This document shows, one piece after another, positions 37,385-49,900 of a stretch of 64,000 nucleotides of DNA. Source of the DNA: Tiliqua scincoides (Eukaryota > Chordata > Lepidosauria > Squamata > Scincidae); NCBI RefSeq assembly GCF_035046505.1, contig NC_089822.1, positions 109,819,307 to 109,883,306 on the forward strand, in the 5' to 3' direction. Under the pieces are notes generated by a model. The model was not told the DNA's origin. It saw only the letters and a list, made by a program, of their open reading frames with translations, and did no database searches. The position numbers and the translations under genes are program-made. How positions within the stretch are numbered: the first letter of the stretch is position 1; every line of letters begins with the position of its first letter.

Positions 37385-37753
37385 GGCAGATAGCTGATAC
37401 TTTAATTGGCTGAGCTTCTCACCTTAAGGTGCTGTGCCCCCCCCCCCAACCCATAGAGAGAAAAGACAGCTGTAGCTCCACAGTCTCCAATTACATGCTC
37501 GGTTGATTTGATGCAGCTGGAACTCTCCCCTCTCCTCCAATACCTGAGAACACCAACACTCGCACACGAGAACAAAAACTCTTTAAGTCTTATAATCAAA
37601 CTGTCTTAAAAACCTGCCCCGCATTACAGGGACAGAGGAATCCAGCTGCTGGGGCAAGGACACATCACATTTCCAGCTGTGAGTGTGCAACAAGTGCCCT
37701 CTGATGGCTTGGGACCTTTGGTGGGGCAATAAATAAAGCGGTCCGTGTCAGGA
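37385..37753 (-). other. ZNF653: ZNF653 3' untranslated region (approximate)
   Basis: Sequence following the stop codon, up to the first plausible cleavage position past an ATTAAA signal. No transposon is evident in it. The left limit is inferred; use of a distal AATAAA (minus strand, 36841-36846) would lengthen the UTR to about 0.9 kb. Confidence 0.5.
37401..37406 (-). terminator. Candidate ZNF653 polyadenylation signal (ATTAAA)
   Basis: ATTAAA on the minus strand about 350 nt beyond the stop, the second commonest vertebrate signal. A canonical AATAAA lies further on at 36841-36846. Choice between them needs transcript 3' ends. Confidence 0.4.
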
Positions 37754-37931
37754 TCAGGCTGCTTTGTGATCCGGGTGGCTCTTGAGCTTGTGGAACTTGA
37801 CACTGTCCAGTTTCTCGAAGCGCTTGCCACAGTGCTCACAAGTGAAGTTATACTGGACTTCTGAAGTATGCTTCTTCATATGCCAGTTGAGAGAGGCCCG
37901 CTGCCGGCACTGGTAGCCACAGATCTCACAC
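37754..37931 (-). CDS. ZNF653: ZNF653 coding exon 9 (fingers 4 and 5, stop)
   Basis: 178 nt from a TTTGCAG acceptor to TGA at 37754-37756. It encodes finger 4 (CEICGYQCRQRASLNWH), the linker TSEVQYN, finger 5 (CEHCGKRFEKLDSVKFH with H-x4-H) and the conserved end SHPDHKAA. The human end is SHPDHKPT. Confidence 0.96.
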
Positions 37932-40900
37932 CTGCAAAGGGAAGCAGCCATCATCCCTCTGCACTCCAGAACTTGGGGGCAGCAGAAAACCCACAAGCCC
38001 AGCAGTTACCACCACTTACTGCTGCCCACTCTTCCAAATACAGACACAGAGACCCTTAACCAAATCAGAGGATGCTTGTCAACTGGTTGCCATAGATCAC
38101 CTCAGATGCACCAGAAGAGACAGCTCTGCCCAAGTGGCTCTTGGGAGTACATCATTCATAAGCTGTCTTAAGAAGAAAGCACACAACTGTGCTGTGGGAA
38201 TATTAACATTCTCCACCTTCAAAGGCAGGACTGTCAACCATCCCAGAGGCAGCTCCACATGATCCCCCCCCCCATGTAGCTTTAACAACAGGTTTTTAAC
38301 TGGGCTGAAGAGAATCAGTCACTGAGATTTATGGCTTAACTCTTTGGCCAGAGACTTTAATTTTTAACTGTAGTTAAAGTCTCATATGTTGGCTACACAT
38401 TGCCAACAGTATGGCACTAAACAGACTGCACATATCTCTGTGATCAGGCAAGATTCTTAATCACAGTGCCCGAATCAAGAGATTGTAATAATTATTACAC
38501 TTAATAATTATTAAGTGGCTCAGCATTCCATCTTACTCTATCTCTACCCTGCTAAGCTCTAATCTAGTCCCTTTTCAAGCCCTCTAACACCACAATTCAC
38601 TGCTGCCCGATATACAGGCTTGTGGTGCTATAAGATCCCAAAGCAACAGCTGTTTTACCACCTCTCACCACCTATCTTCCTCAACAACTTCCTGGGCCAG
38701 TTGTGCCACCTAGAGAATCAAAAGTCATTTAAAAACAAGGATTTGCATTTTCTTCCTTTTGCTTTGAAATGACCCTTCAGTTAGTTGACAGCCCTGTTTG
38801 AACCTCTACAGTCTGGGAAACTAGCAGAGGCAGGAGAACACAACCAGACTCCATACTGCCCCATGATCTCTCTCGCCAAGCTTCCCACCTCTGACAAGGA
38901 AGGCAACAGCAAGCAGGCGCCAAAGACCTCACCCTAATAATCAGGTGAGAATGGCTCAGCCCAGAGGCTTTTCTATTGATGCCCCCACTCCAATTCACTC
39001 ACTGAAGAGGCGTCTCTCCTGTGTGTGTTCGGCGGTGGACTTCTAGGTGATTCTTCCGTTTGAAGGATTTCCCGCAGGTCTCACAGGTAAACTCACGAAC
39101 TCCTGCGAGGAAGGAGGAGCAGAAGTGGTCAGCCCATTCCTGGAAGGAAAGATCATGTCTACAGTTCTCTGGGGCAAACAAGGCCTTGGACAACAGAACC
39201 AATTCCCTTACACAAGGCACTAGCTGGAGCAGCTTGTAGAGCCAGTAGCTTGATACCACCTCAGAAGTGGAAGACCATCTGAGGAAACACATGTGTGAAA
39301 CATGCTCAAAAGCACTAGGGTGCCATGTCTCAAACTTTATGATGTCATGCTCTAAGTCAGTGTTTCTCAAACTATGAGTAAGCACCCACTAGGTGGGTCA
39401 TGAGCCAATTTCAGGTGGGTCCCCATTCATTTCAATATTTCATTTTTAATATATTGATGTTACCACGGTATGTGACTGCATTTGGGGAAATGTTACAGAC
39501 CAAGCTACTATAAAGACAAGCTACTACGTATATTCTTTTTGATAAGTCAATGAGACTTATTCCTTGGTAAGTGTGGGTAGGATTGCAGCCTAGGATTGTT
39601 AAAAATTTTCTTGCTTGATGATGTCACTTCCAGTCATGACATCACTTCTGGTGGTCCTGACAGATTTTCATTCTAAAAAGTGGGTCCTGGTGCTAAATGT
39701 GTGAGAACCACTGCTCTAAGTGAGAACTTCACAGTATTCTGTACCAAAACTAGCAGTTTCACTGTGTGCCCACTAGCAGTTCCTTATGTCCCCTCACATA
39801 ATTTCCCTTCCTTCAGCAATTCCTATACCTTGACTGTTTATATACCAAAAAGAAATGCAAAATACTGCTTGCAAATACTCACAGAGGTAACGCCCCTTAC
39901 ACATATATCAGAATCATTGGACACTGAGAACCTCAGGTATTCCAAAGCTTTGTGCTTTTAAGATGGGCAGATCTGACCCCAGCAAAGACCAGCATACAAA
40001 GTTCCTTATCATAGGACAAGACTTCAAATTTTGGAGGCACATCTCTCAAAAAACTAGAAAACTATCTAGTTTCAGCCAAGACAATACATTAATACTGTTA
40101 TAATATAAATACTGTTGTGCCTCAGGATCTGCAGGGGTTCCAAAACCCCCACAGATGCTGAAGGCCAAAAATAGTCACTTCTTGTTTTTGGCCCCAAACG
40201 AGAAGTGATCGTTTTCGGCTTTCCAGAGGCCTTAGATGGTCTTCAGAGGGTCGAGGAGGCCATACAGGCTTCCTGGCTGTCAGAAGGCCCTCTAACATGA
40301 CCAGTCCTTGTCATGTTTGGTGGGCAACAGGTCCTGCCAATCCACAAGTTCAGATATGACGGTTAGATAGAACTGTGGATTCCAAATCTGCGGATAAATG
40401 GTCTGTACCTGTACTTTAATTGCAGCCAATGCCTCTTTCAAATGGTTCCACAATTTAAGCAGAGATTGGTATAATCTTGGTTTATAAAGGCAGAATGAAC
40501 TGCCTATTTTGATCTGGCTTTAATAGCAGAGGGCGATCAAAATCTGCAAACCATACTTTATCACTTGGAGAAATCTAGGGAGTTTCACTCCACTATCTTC
40601 CCTGCAATTCTCTTTCTCCTTCTCTTCACCCTCCTAAAGTTCCAGTTTAGCTCAATGTTCTTCCCCTCAACATGGGAATCTTGGGTTTGCTTGGGAGGCA
40701 AATACCATTTGCTTTTTGCTTGCTGTTGCCACGTGTACATTTGTTGCCTCTTTTGAGATAATGCACATACGTACAGGGAGCCTTCTCTACCAGACTTCCA
40801 GGGACATTGCTCTCATCCTTATTTGTACTTAAAAATGGAGTTACTCCACCATATCCACCCACACACTCTGGAATTATATATTACCCATGATTCTAGAAAC

Positions 40901-43900
40901 TGAGCGTTAGCACCAACTATGCCCCTTGAGGAAACCTTGCTTGGTGGAAGCAATTGGAATGCAAGGAGCAAAGTAGGCCCCCACTGCTTCTCACTGCCAG
41001 AAGAAGAGAAAGGGGATAAAGAAATTTGTCAAAAGTGAGATGTTCTTCCACACAATAAAGATGGAAAAAACTGAAAATAACATGTTCCATAAATTCACCT
41101 AGTATAAGGAGAAAAGCCCACACGATGTGGATGGAAGGATGAGCAGCAAAGAAGGTACCATGATGTACCAAGTATTGGCCATAACATCCAGGCAAGGAGA
41201 CTGCATCCCACCTCTGCAAAACCCAAAAAACTCTTAAGGCTCCTAGGCAAGAATAGGGAGCGTATGCAACTGGCATTTCTAGGAGGAAAAGGACATACTG
41301 GAAGCAAGTCCCTAGCAGAAACACCCTCTCCCCATTGAGGCTGCTGCTGGTCAGGCCTTGACATTCCACCCCTGGCATGCAATTCCATTAATTTCCTAAT
41401 TTTTTTTTTTTTTTACAAGTATGACTTCCAGGTTGGAGAATGACATGGGGCTATATCTACTTCCTGAACCCACCAGAAGATAGGAGAAAATGTAGCAGGT
41501 CTTAAAGGGTGTATCTTGGTGCAAAATGCAGGAGGATGACACCCACATTAACTGGTACCTTTCATCTCAAAAATAAGATATCCAGTTTCATGGTGCCCTA
41601 TGTAGGAATAGTACTCTGCATGATCATGCTTGGATGTCTGTACATAAGATCCTGGATGTGTGTGCATGCATGCAATTCATAAACACATTTTAGCCATGCC
41701 ATATGTTCTCTGCACCTTTGTACCAGTTATGCAATAGAACTCTTGGTTCTGCAATTTGTTGATGTTTCTGCTATTTCAAAATAGTGACAGAGCAGACAAC
41801 CTGGCCTTATCATAACCTTCAGAACTGGCAACATACCTGAGTGGATTATCATGTGCCTTCGGAGATGGTTGGACAGGTAGAACTTCTTGCCACAGCCAGG
41901 GTGGGGGCACACCTTTGTCTTTCCTTTCCGATGAACCAGGTTAACATGATTCTAGGAACAGAAAGAGATGGGATGAACACTGCCCCATGGAGGCTCATAA
42001 CTGAGAAACTCTGGTGCCCCCATTACAAAAACATGGCAAACCATGCTACATTTCACCTAGAACAATGCCTTGCACAGAGCGTTCAATGATTTGCAAGCTA
42101 GCAGATGGGATTTGAGAAAAATCTTTGTTACATGTTATGTTCCACCCACTCCATAAAAACATGCTCAGGTCATACAAGGTGCTGTCCTAAAGGGGAGGGA
42201 GAAAAAACAAGCTTCTATGTATGTTTGCTGCCTGCATATCACAACTAAAATAAAAAGGACTAAAGAGAAAGCAACTGGGCCACAGGCAGAGTCCCTACCA
42301 AGTGAAGTAGCACTGCAGCTAATGCTGTTTTCCAGGTTCTTCCATTTGGGGGCATAGTTTTTAATTCAAAATGAGAAACAGAGGAGCCATACCTGAAAAC
42401 TGCTAAGTGCTACATAGACTTGGGTGCATCCTTCATAGGGACAGTGGAACATCTCTAACATGCCATCTGCATCCATCACGCGGCCTCGTTTGCTCCGCCT
42501 CCTCCTAGAAGGAGAGGAAGGATAGAAGACTGCCTGCAGGGAAGCTGCAAGCACCTTTTCTGGGGCATCCCAGGCAAACTAAAAACAGAGAATTGCCTCC
42601 CACACATTCCACTGTGATCTAGAATTACATTTAGGGTGACTTGGTTTAGAGCAGTGGTTCTCAAACTGTGGGTTGGGACCCACTGGTGGATCGCCAAAGG
42701 GTGATGGAAAGATCGGATAATGAATTGCCTCAAACCCTGAGGCTACTGAAAAATCAGATACTGCTAAATAGCTAATTACCCTGCTAATTAGCTCAGTTCC
42801 TACAGTTAGCAAAATAGCTGCTAAGCGCTGTACAAGGAGCTGAGTTCCTGCAGTTAGTAAACCTAGTTAGGTCCCAATAGAGTATTGCTTTAAAAAAGTG
42901 GGTCCTGGTGCTAAAAAGTTTGGGAACCACTAGTCTAGACATCTGGAATCAAGGAACTTTGCCCAGCAGTCAATCTAGCATAAAATGCAGGAACTTTCTC
43001 AAAATCTCAAGAACTTCAAGACTACAGAGGAAACTACAAAAAGAATGAACTAAGGCCTAGGAAAGAAGAGACAGCCTAGGAGGGATTTCAAGAAACTGAG
43101 TAAAGATCCCCCAGCTGATGGGTACTCATCTCTCCTCATTACCACAACCACTGCATATACACCAGATCATGAACCAATAGAGATTCCTTGCAAATTTGTC
43201 AAATTGAAAATCACTTAGACTGAGTTTTGCAGGAATGTCAATGTGGAATGTTAAACCATTTGGCCAGGACCAACTGTAAAGCAGCAACATTAGGAAGACA
43301 ATCAGGATTCCCAGCTTGACATAACTACATACACAGAACTTTTGTTGCCATCCTTCAGTCTCGGAAGACTATGGTATCGCGCTCTGAATAGTGTTCTGGA
43401 ACAGAGTGTCCTCTCCAGTGCGCGAAGCCTGGGTAAAGTAGATATGGAGGATAGACTGTTATCCATGCAGCAAATCCCCCCTCTCCACATCGCTGAAATG
43501 GTCCAATGGAAAGGCAGAAGCCAATACGGTTGGTTCCAGCGACGTTGCAGGAGTTGCCAGAACGTGACTGTGTTCAGCCATGACTCCGGCTCCGGATTTT
43601 GCCTCGAGGTTGACTCCTGAAGCCTTTTCCATAACTGGATGTAGCCACAAGGCAGTGGAGGTTTGGGATCAGAGTTTTCCTTCTCTCAGATGAGCTGCCT
43701 TCCCAGGCGAATGAGTCCCATCTACCCGGTAGCTGTTTAGTCGCCTCTTACAACAAGTACAGCCAAACGGAGGGCCTATTTTTATCCCCAGCCCCCAGGG
43801 GAAACAACAGAACTACCTGAGACCATTTTCCAAAATCTCCGTGCCAAGAGCAGGCAAAGACTAGGACCAGCACACTTCCCTCATCACAGCCACACAGACA

Positions 43901-46900
43901 GGCACAATCCTTCTGCTGCCGTTCACTCACTTTTCAGGTTCCTTTGGAATCTCGTAGATAATGGACGACATGTTGTTGCCATCTGACTCCTCCTCAGGTC
44001 CAGGCTCTGGTTCCAGCCCCCCACTCTCATGGGCTGGCTCTGGCTCACAGGGAGTCTCTGTTGGGGGCTGCAGGTCTTCTTTTTTGAGCTCAAAAAGCTC
44101 TTCATTTTCTGTCAGCAATCACAAAGCAAAATTGGAGACCTGAATGCTGAACCCTCTCCCTGGAAATGGCACAGACCACAGTATGCAAGAGTTTGCCAAG
44201 GTCACTCACTCTTAAAACGCATTCCCTCCTGTCCATCTTCTAGGAAAGGAATCTGCTGTGCCTAGGAGATCTAACTGGGTACTGAGGTCTTTTTATGAGA
44301 CCCTTCTACAAGTAGATATGCCCTCTGAAGCAAGAGAGAGAGATTGCCTTTGCTATGAGGTGCCCTATTTATGGAATGGCTGACCTCAAGGAGGCTTATC
44401 TGGCACCTATTCTGCTGTACCTTCAATGCCAGGTGAAGACCTTATTTGCCCCAGCCTTTTATAAACACTGCTAAGTTTGTTTTGCCTGCTGTTCTTCCCC
44501 CAGCTGCTTTTATTGCTATATTTAAATGTTACTTTGGTATAGTTGCTTTTATTCTTTTAATTTTTGTGAATTACCATGGAAACACTTGCAAGTGGAAAAG
44601 TGAGATATAAATTTATCAGATAAATAAGTCATAAAATAGCCAGAAACTTGGTCTGAGCTCTTAACTAGCTAAAGCAGCTAGTCGAAAGGACCCAATGGTG
44701 GGAAGCAGAAGGGACACATGCCACCACATGCCACTCCACAGGAAAGCACACACCTCTGTTTTCCTATAAGAGCTTTCATTCTTGGAGACAGGCATGTAAA
44801 TGACCAAGCATTCACTTTGTCAGATCAGACCAGGTCTTTAGACCAAGCAGAGGCTTTACAAAGCCTTGTTCTTTTCTTCTACACAGAAGTGCAAACACCA
44901 GCAAAAAAGTTTGGGGATTAAACTTTTTACAAAGATGCTGAAAAGATCACCCCTTCAGCCATAGGTCATGATTTTACAATGGCCCCTTGAAACATGATAG
45001 GCATCATGAATCAAACATAGATGCGTGGACATCCAAGACACATACTTTCTTCCTAATTCTCACATGCTAAATATATGGTCCAGACAGCAAATATTATTTC
45101 AAGAGTAATATTGGCAATTAGGCAATTATATATGCTTTCTAACAGGAAACTTCAACACAAAGTTCAGCCCTCAACTTCTACAATTAATGCTTCACAAACA
45201 ATTCTCAGTTCCTCTCCAATCAGGCTCTTAGAGAAGCACTTTGTACTGTGGCATGACAGCGAAACCACTGTCTATTCGGCTGATCTGGCAAATTCACAAG
45301 CCAGGGGGAAGGGTATGGAACTACAGTTCACAGCAGCTTATTTTGCCACCAATAGTTTATTTACAGGAGGCAGCGGCAACTGAGCTGAAGAAAAATGTTT
45401 AAGAAGAGTTAGGAGACAGATCCATACTCACAAGGTACACAACTTGGGATACTTCAGTTGGTCCTGGACAGCTGGGGCTCACCCTGCCCTCCCTCATCCA
45501 CAGCAGAAGCTGCCACTCCCACACCTACCACAGTGGGTCAAGAGCTAAGCACCTTGCCAGGAACAAACATGCTGGTTACACTTGGCCTACTTCGGAACAG
45601 GTAGCTGGGCTGCTGGCGGAAACTACCTTTTTTGGTCTTGATGTACTCCATGCTGTCCATGCTACTGGGCTGTTCATTCTCAGGCTCTGCCTGAGTGTAA
45701 GCTGCCACACCCTCAATCATGGCACAGGGCAGTTCCTCCCCTCCTGTGCTGGTGACATTCAGCTGGATTCCCTCAGCTGTGAGGGCATCATAGCCCGGCC
45801 CAGCAATGATGATCACCTGGGAACCTTGCATCACACCCTGCACAGGACAGCTGGCCACCACTTCACCAAGTGTCTCTTGTGTCACATGCTCAAACAGAGT
45901 CCCATGTCCTGAACTCATCTGCATGGGCACTGGCACACACACCACAGTCTCCATGGTCTCTGGACCACTGAGGGATGGATTGTGGCACATGCCTGCGCCC
46001 TGCTCTGCCGTCAGGTTTTCAATATGATGTTCAAATGGAATGTGGATGCCATCCTGAGTGATGAGCCCACTAGCACTCTCGCCTTCTGCATCTGCTGGTG
46101 GTTGCTGTGCCTGGGAATTGGCTTTCTGGCTGTCCGGTTGTTCTTCCGACTCAGAGTTAGAGTTCCCATTAGAGGACTCTGAGGTGCCATCCCCTGTACC
46201 ATTGGCAACTAAAAGGGAAAGACAAGAAGAGAAAATCAGTATACGCCTCTTTAGTGACTCGAGACAAGTCTTGCTGCTCTGCTCTCCATGTGGGACCTAC
46301 TCTCCACCAATACCATGGCCTATGTTTCTGCAATGTACAGTCCAGCAGAGCAAGTACGCATGGGCCCCAGTATCTGTGGAGTTCTGTTCTGCACCCCCCT
46401 AACAGATAAGGAAACCATGGATACAAGGGAACTGCCCTGCTTCCTGTTAGTCACCCTCTAGTGTGCAGGCTGGTTGCTTGCATGTTAAGCAAGAAGTACC
46501 CGTGCTGCAAAAGCTACTACAGTAAAACAAAGGTACTTGTAATGGGAGCATGGTGGGCAGTGCATGCTAGTTCCCCCCCCATCCACAGATAAGTGAAACC
46601 ACAGGTACTGGATCCACGGATACGGGGCCCACCTGTACCTCTGTTCCTAAAGCAACAGCAGAACTACAGCTGCACTCACATTTTACTTTTTCTGGAAAGG
46701 ACTTCTCCTTGTACAGATGTATCATCTACACAGCACAACTGCATTTTCTTGTGATGCTTTTCTGCCATGGCTGCCCATCCTACCAGGAACCAGTCAGTTC
46801 CATCCTGTGTTGTACTTACCTCAACCCATCCTCTAAGGCTGTGGTTCCCAACCTGGGGTACATGTACCCCCAGGGGTACTCGCCAGGACCTTTGGGGGTA

Positions 46901-49900
46901 CTGAAAAATGGCAGGAAAAGGCAGGTCTGTATTAGAATGCCTTGAAGGGCTGGCAAGGCAGGAAGGAAGGCAGCTAGATGGCTGCGAAAGCCCCAGCAAC
47001 TGCTAATTTCTAGTCATCAATTTGTGTATTATCAGATCAGTAGTTGAAAACATTCATTTGAAATAAGAGCAACTATATTAAATACATTTTGCTAATATGA
47101 GGGGTCAGTAGCATCGCTAGAGGGGTGCAGCCTGCACCGGGTGACATGCACAGGAGAGTGACAGCACTGGGGGGGGGCACATGCTAAAATCATGGTTTCT
47201 AAGAATACCATCATGTTATATACCATTGGATGAGTAATTTACAGCAGAATGCAATGGAAAAAACCGGAGTGAAATACCTCACTTCTATCAAGAGTTATGG
47301 CCAAAAAACAAAATGGCCAGAAAACAAAAATGCAACTCAGAAAACAAAAATGCAATTCTCGGAAATTAAGTACATTTCCTTAATTCAAAAAGGAGAAATG
47401 AGACTGAGTGTTTAAAGAGCCAATGAAATATTATGACACAACATGGAACCAATAAGGTATTCTGTTCTGTTCTGAAACCTTTATTGGCATGTCAACACGA
47501 TTTGCAATTAAAATTTACAACTGACACAGCAATTTGCATAACAAACTGGACAATTAAAAGCAGGATATCAAGTTATTTAAATTCTGACAACGTTACTTTA
47601 AGAATCTCAGATAAATAACCAGCCACAGCTGCAGTCAGAGAAACACAAACATCACTCATGAACTTGGAAAGAGTAATATCAGAAGGGGTAAGATCAGAGG
47701 AAATCCAAGAAGTAAGGTAATGGTTACGAATATCAAGGTGTACTGGACAAAAAAAGTGAATGTGAGACAAAAAATCAGGAGACTCGTGACAGAAGGGACA
47801 GAGCCTTTTCTCCCGTGGAATATTTAAAAAGCGGCCAGAATGGACTGCCAAAGGGAAAATGTTAAAACGAGCTAACATAAAGGCTCGTCTATGTAACGGG
47901 TTGGTTAACCATTAACCAATAAGGTGTTAATATGGTGATACGGGGGGGGGGGGTGATACCACTAGTGACCAAAATCACTAAAATATTGGTTTGTAGGAAT
48001 AATACCATCATGTTATATACCGTTTGATGTGTAATTTACAGTAGAATGCAATGAAACAAACTGTTTTGAATAATCTCTATTCTATCAAAAGGTATGGCCA
48101 AAAAACCAGAGGGGGAGGGAATATCACCACGCCCACCACCCAGGTTTTGCCTCACCCACTGCATGGGAGGAGGTCCATTATGGGGGTGATGCACTGGCCT
48201 CCCGCACCAGGTGACACAACCCTAGTGATCCACTATGAGCAGTACAGTTTCTGGGAATGGGCTGCGAAGGGCTACACAAGTGAAAAAATGTTGGAAACCA
48301 CTGCTCTGAGGGGAATATGCATAGCTAAACTCACTGCAAACATCAGGAAACAGACTCATCAGGGTTGTTATTCTCAGAGCCAATCCATGTGAATTATTTT
48401 GCTCACCATGCATGGAAAATTGTGTATGATGCAGCAGCAAGCCTGGCATTACCCCCTAGGCTTCTGATGCTAATCCAACCTCCCTGCTTTTCTCCTGGTA
48501 CTCAGGTGACCAGTGGGCTGGATCAAATGAAGTACTCTCTTCCTGGGAAAGAGACCAGCTGCCTAAAAGAAATGTTGCGTCCAGGTAAACAGAACACTGT
48601 CTAGAGCAGTCATTTTCAACCTTTTTCACCTCATGGCACATGGACCCGGGACTAAAATTGTCAAGGCACACAATCCATTTTTTGACAATTAACAAGGCAA
48701 CACCGCATCACCACTAGGAGCCTTACATCCCTCAATGGCCCTATTAATAAATGACCCTCCCCCAAACTTCCATGGCACACCTACAGACCATTCATGCACA
48801 CTGGTTGAAAACCGCTGGTCTACAGAGATTTAGATTTATGTGACGCAATCTTGACTTCACCCCAGGCATTTGAGAAGATCAGAAACAGCATAAAGTAAAC
48901 TTCTGCTGCCTTCTTCCTGCCTGAACAGCTAACAAAAATGGGAAGACTCTGATTTCTCAAAAACATCTGCAAGATGTACGGGATTTTCACCAAGGGTGGA
49001 AATCTTGTGCAGCAAGAATGCTCTTTCCCCTGCCTTTGAAGGCAGGAGCTCTCCACTCCTGCAGCTACCCCACAGGTGCACTTCCTCATGGATCTGGCTC
49101 TTAACTGAGCATGCACCAAGAAACAATTTACTTGAAAATTTGCTGTGGGGTGCTGGGTCCATATTAGAATGGCCAGACAATCAGCATCTCACAATCACAT
49201 CCACAGCGAGAGTAACAGAAACTTTTGTTTGACTTTATATAAGTTACTAGCCCCATCAGCTGAAGAGTGAAGTACAAATCCTATAAATACCTTGAACAAC
49301 TACTGAAGGATCTTAAAAGAGTAACAATGTTCCCACAACCCCAACAGCCTACTTTCTTGATTTCCAGGAGGGGGAGCAAGATGAGAGCAATCTCAGAAAG
49401 CATACACCTCTACTAAGGTGTAAGGGAGTCAGAAAATATGTAAGCGCACAGTGTAACATCAGCTCACACACGGAACATTTTAGCATTGCCTCTAATGGGA
49501 AATATCAAGACCTCCTCACACTCACCATTGTCACACTCATTTTCAGAGTCACTGAGTGGCTTAAGAGGGGAGTGTAAGTCCTGAAAATAGCGGTGCCCTG
49601 CTTCACATTGCCACACAGCTGTGGTGTACATCCCAAAGGTGGGGTCCAGCTCTGAGAGGTGAGGTTCATAGGGGCAACGGTTCTTGTGGTCTTCATACCA
49701 GATCACCGTATTCTTCAGGCAGTTCACATTCCGCCTTCTTCCTTGGGATATGGAGGGGGAAGGAGAGGAAGAACATGAATTTGATAAGCACATAAGACTC
49801 ATCAAACAATCTGAAGACAACAGAACAGAACAGAGCAAAAGACAACCAAACAACTCACCAACAAACAAGGGAGTCGTTAAATTCCTACTCAAACATCTGA

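Larger units (their letters stand above)
46839..48303 (+). mobile_element. hAT element with nested insertions, ZNF653 intron 3
   Basis: Outer element of a three-level nest. Ends CTGTGGTTCCCAACC and TTGGAAACCACTG, flanking octamers CTCTAAGG and CTCTGAGG (7 of 8). It has been split by the MITE at 47106-48232. No transposase reading frame is seen. Confidence 0.75.

Noticed and set aside
37731-37736. AATAAA on the plus strand just left of the ZNF653 stop
   Set aside because: Wrong strand for either gene, and no plus-strand transcript is supported.
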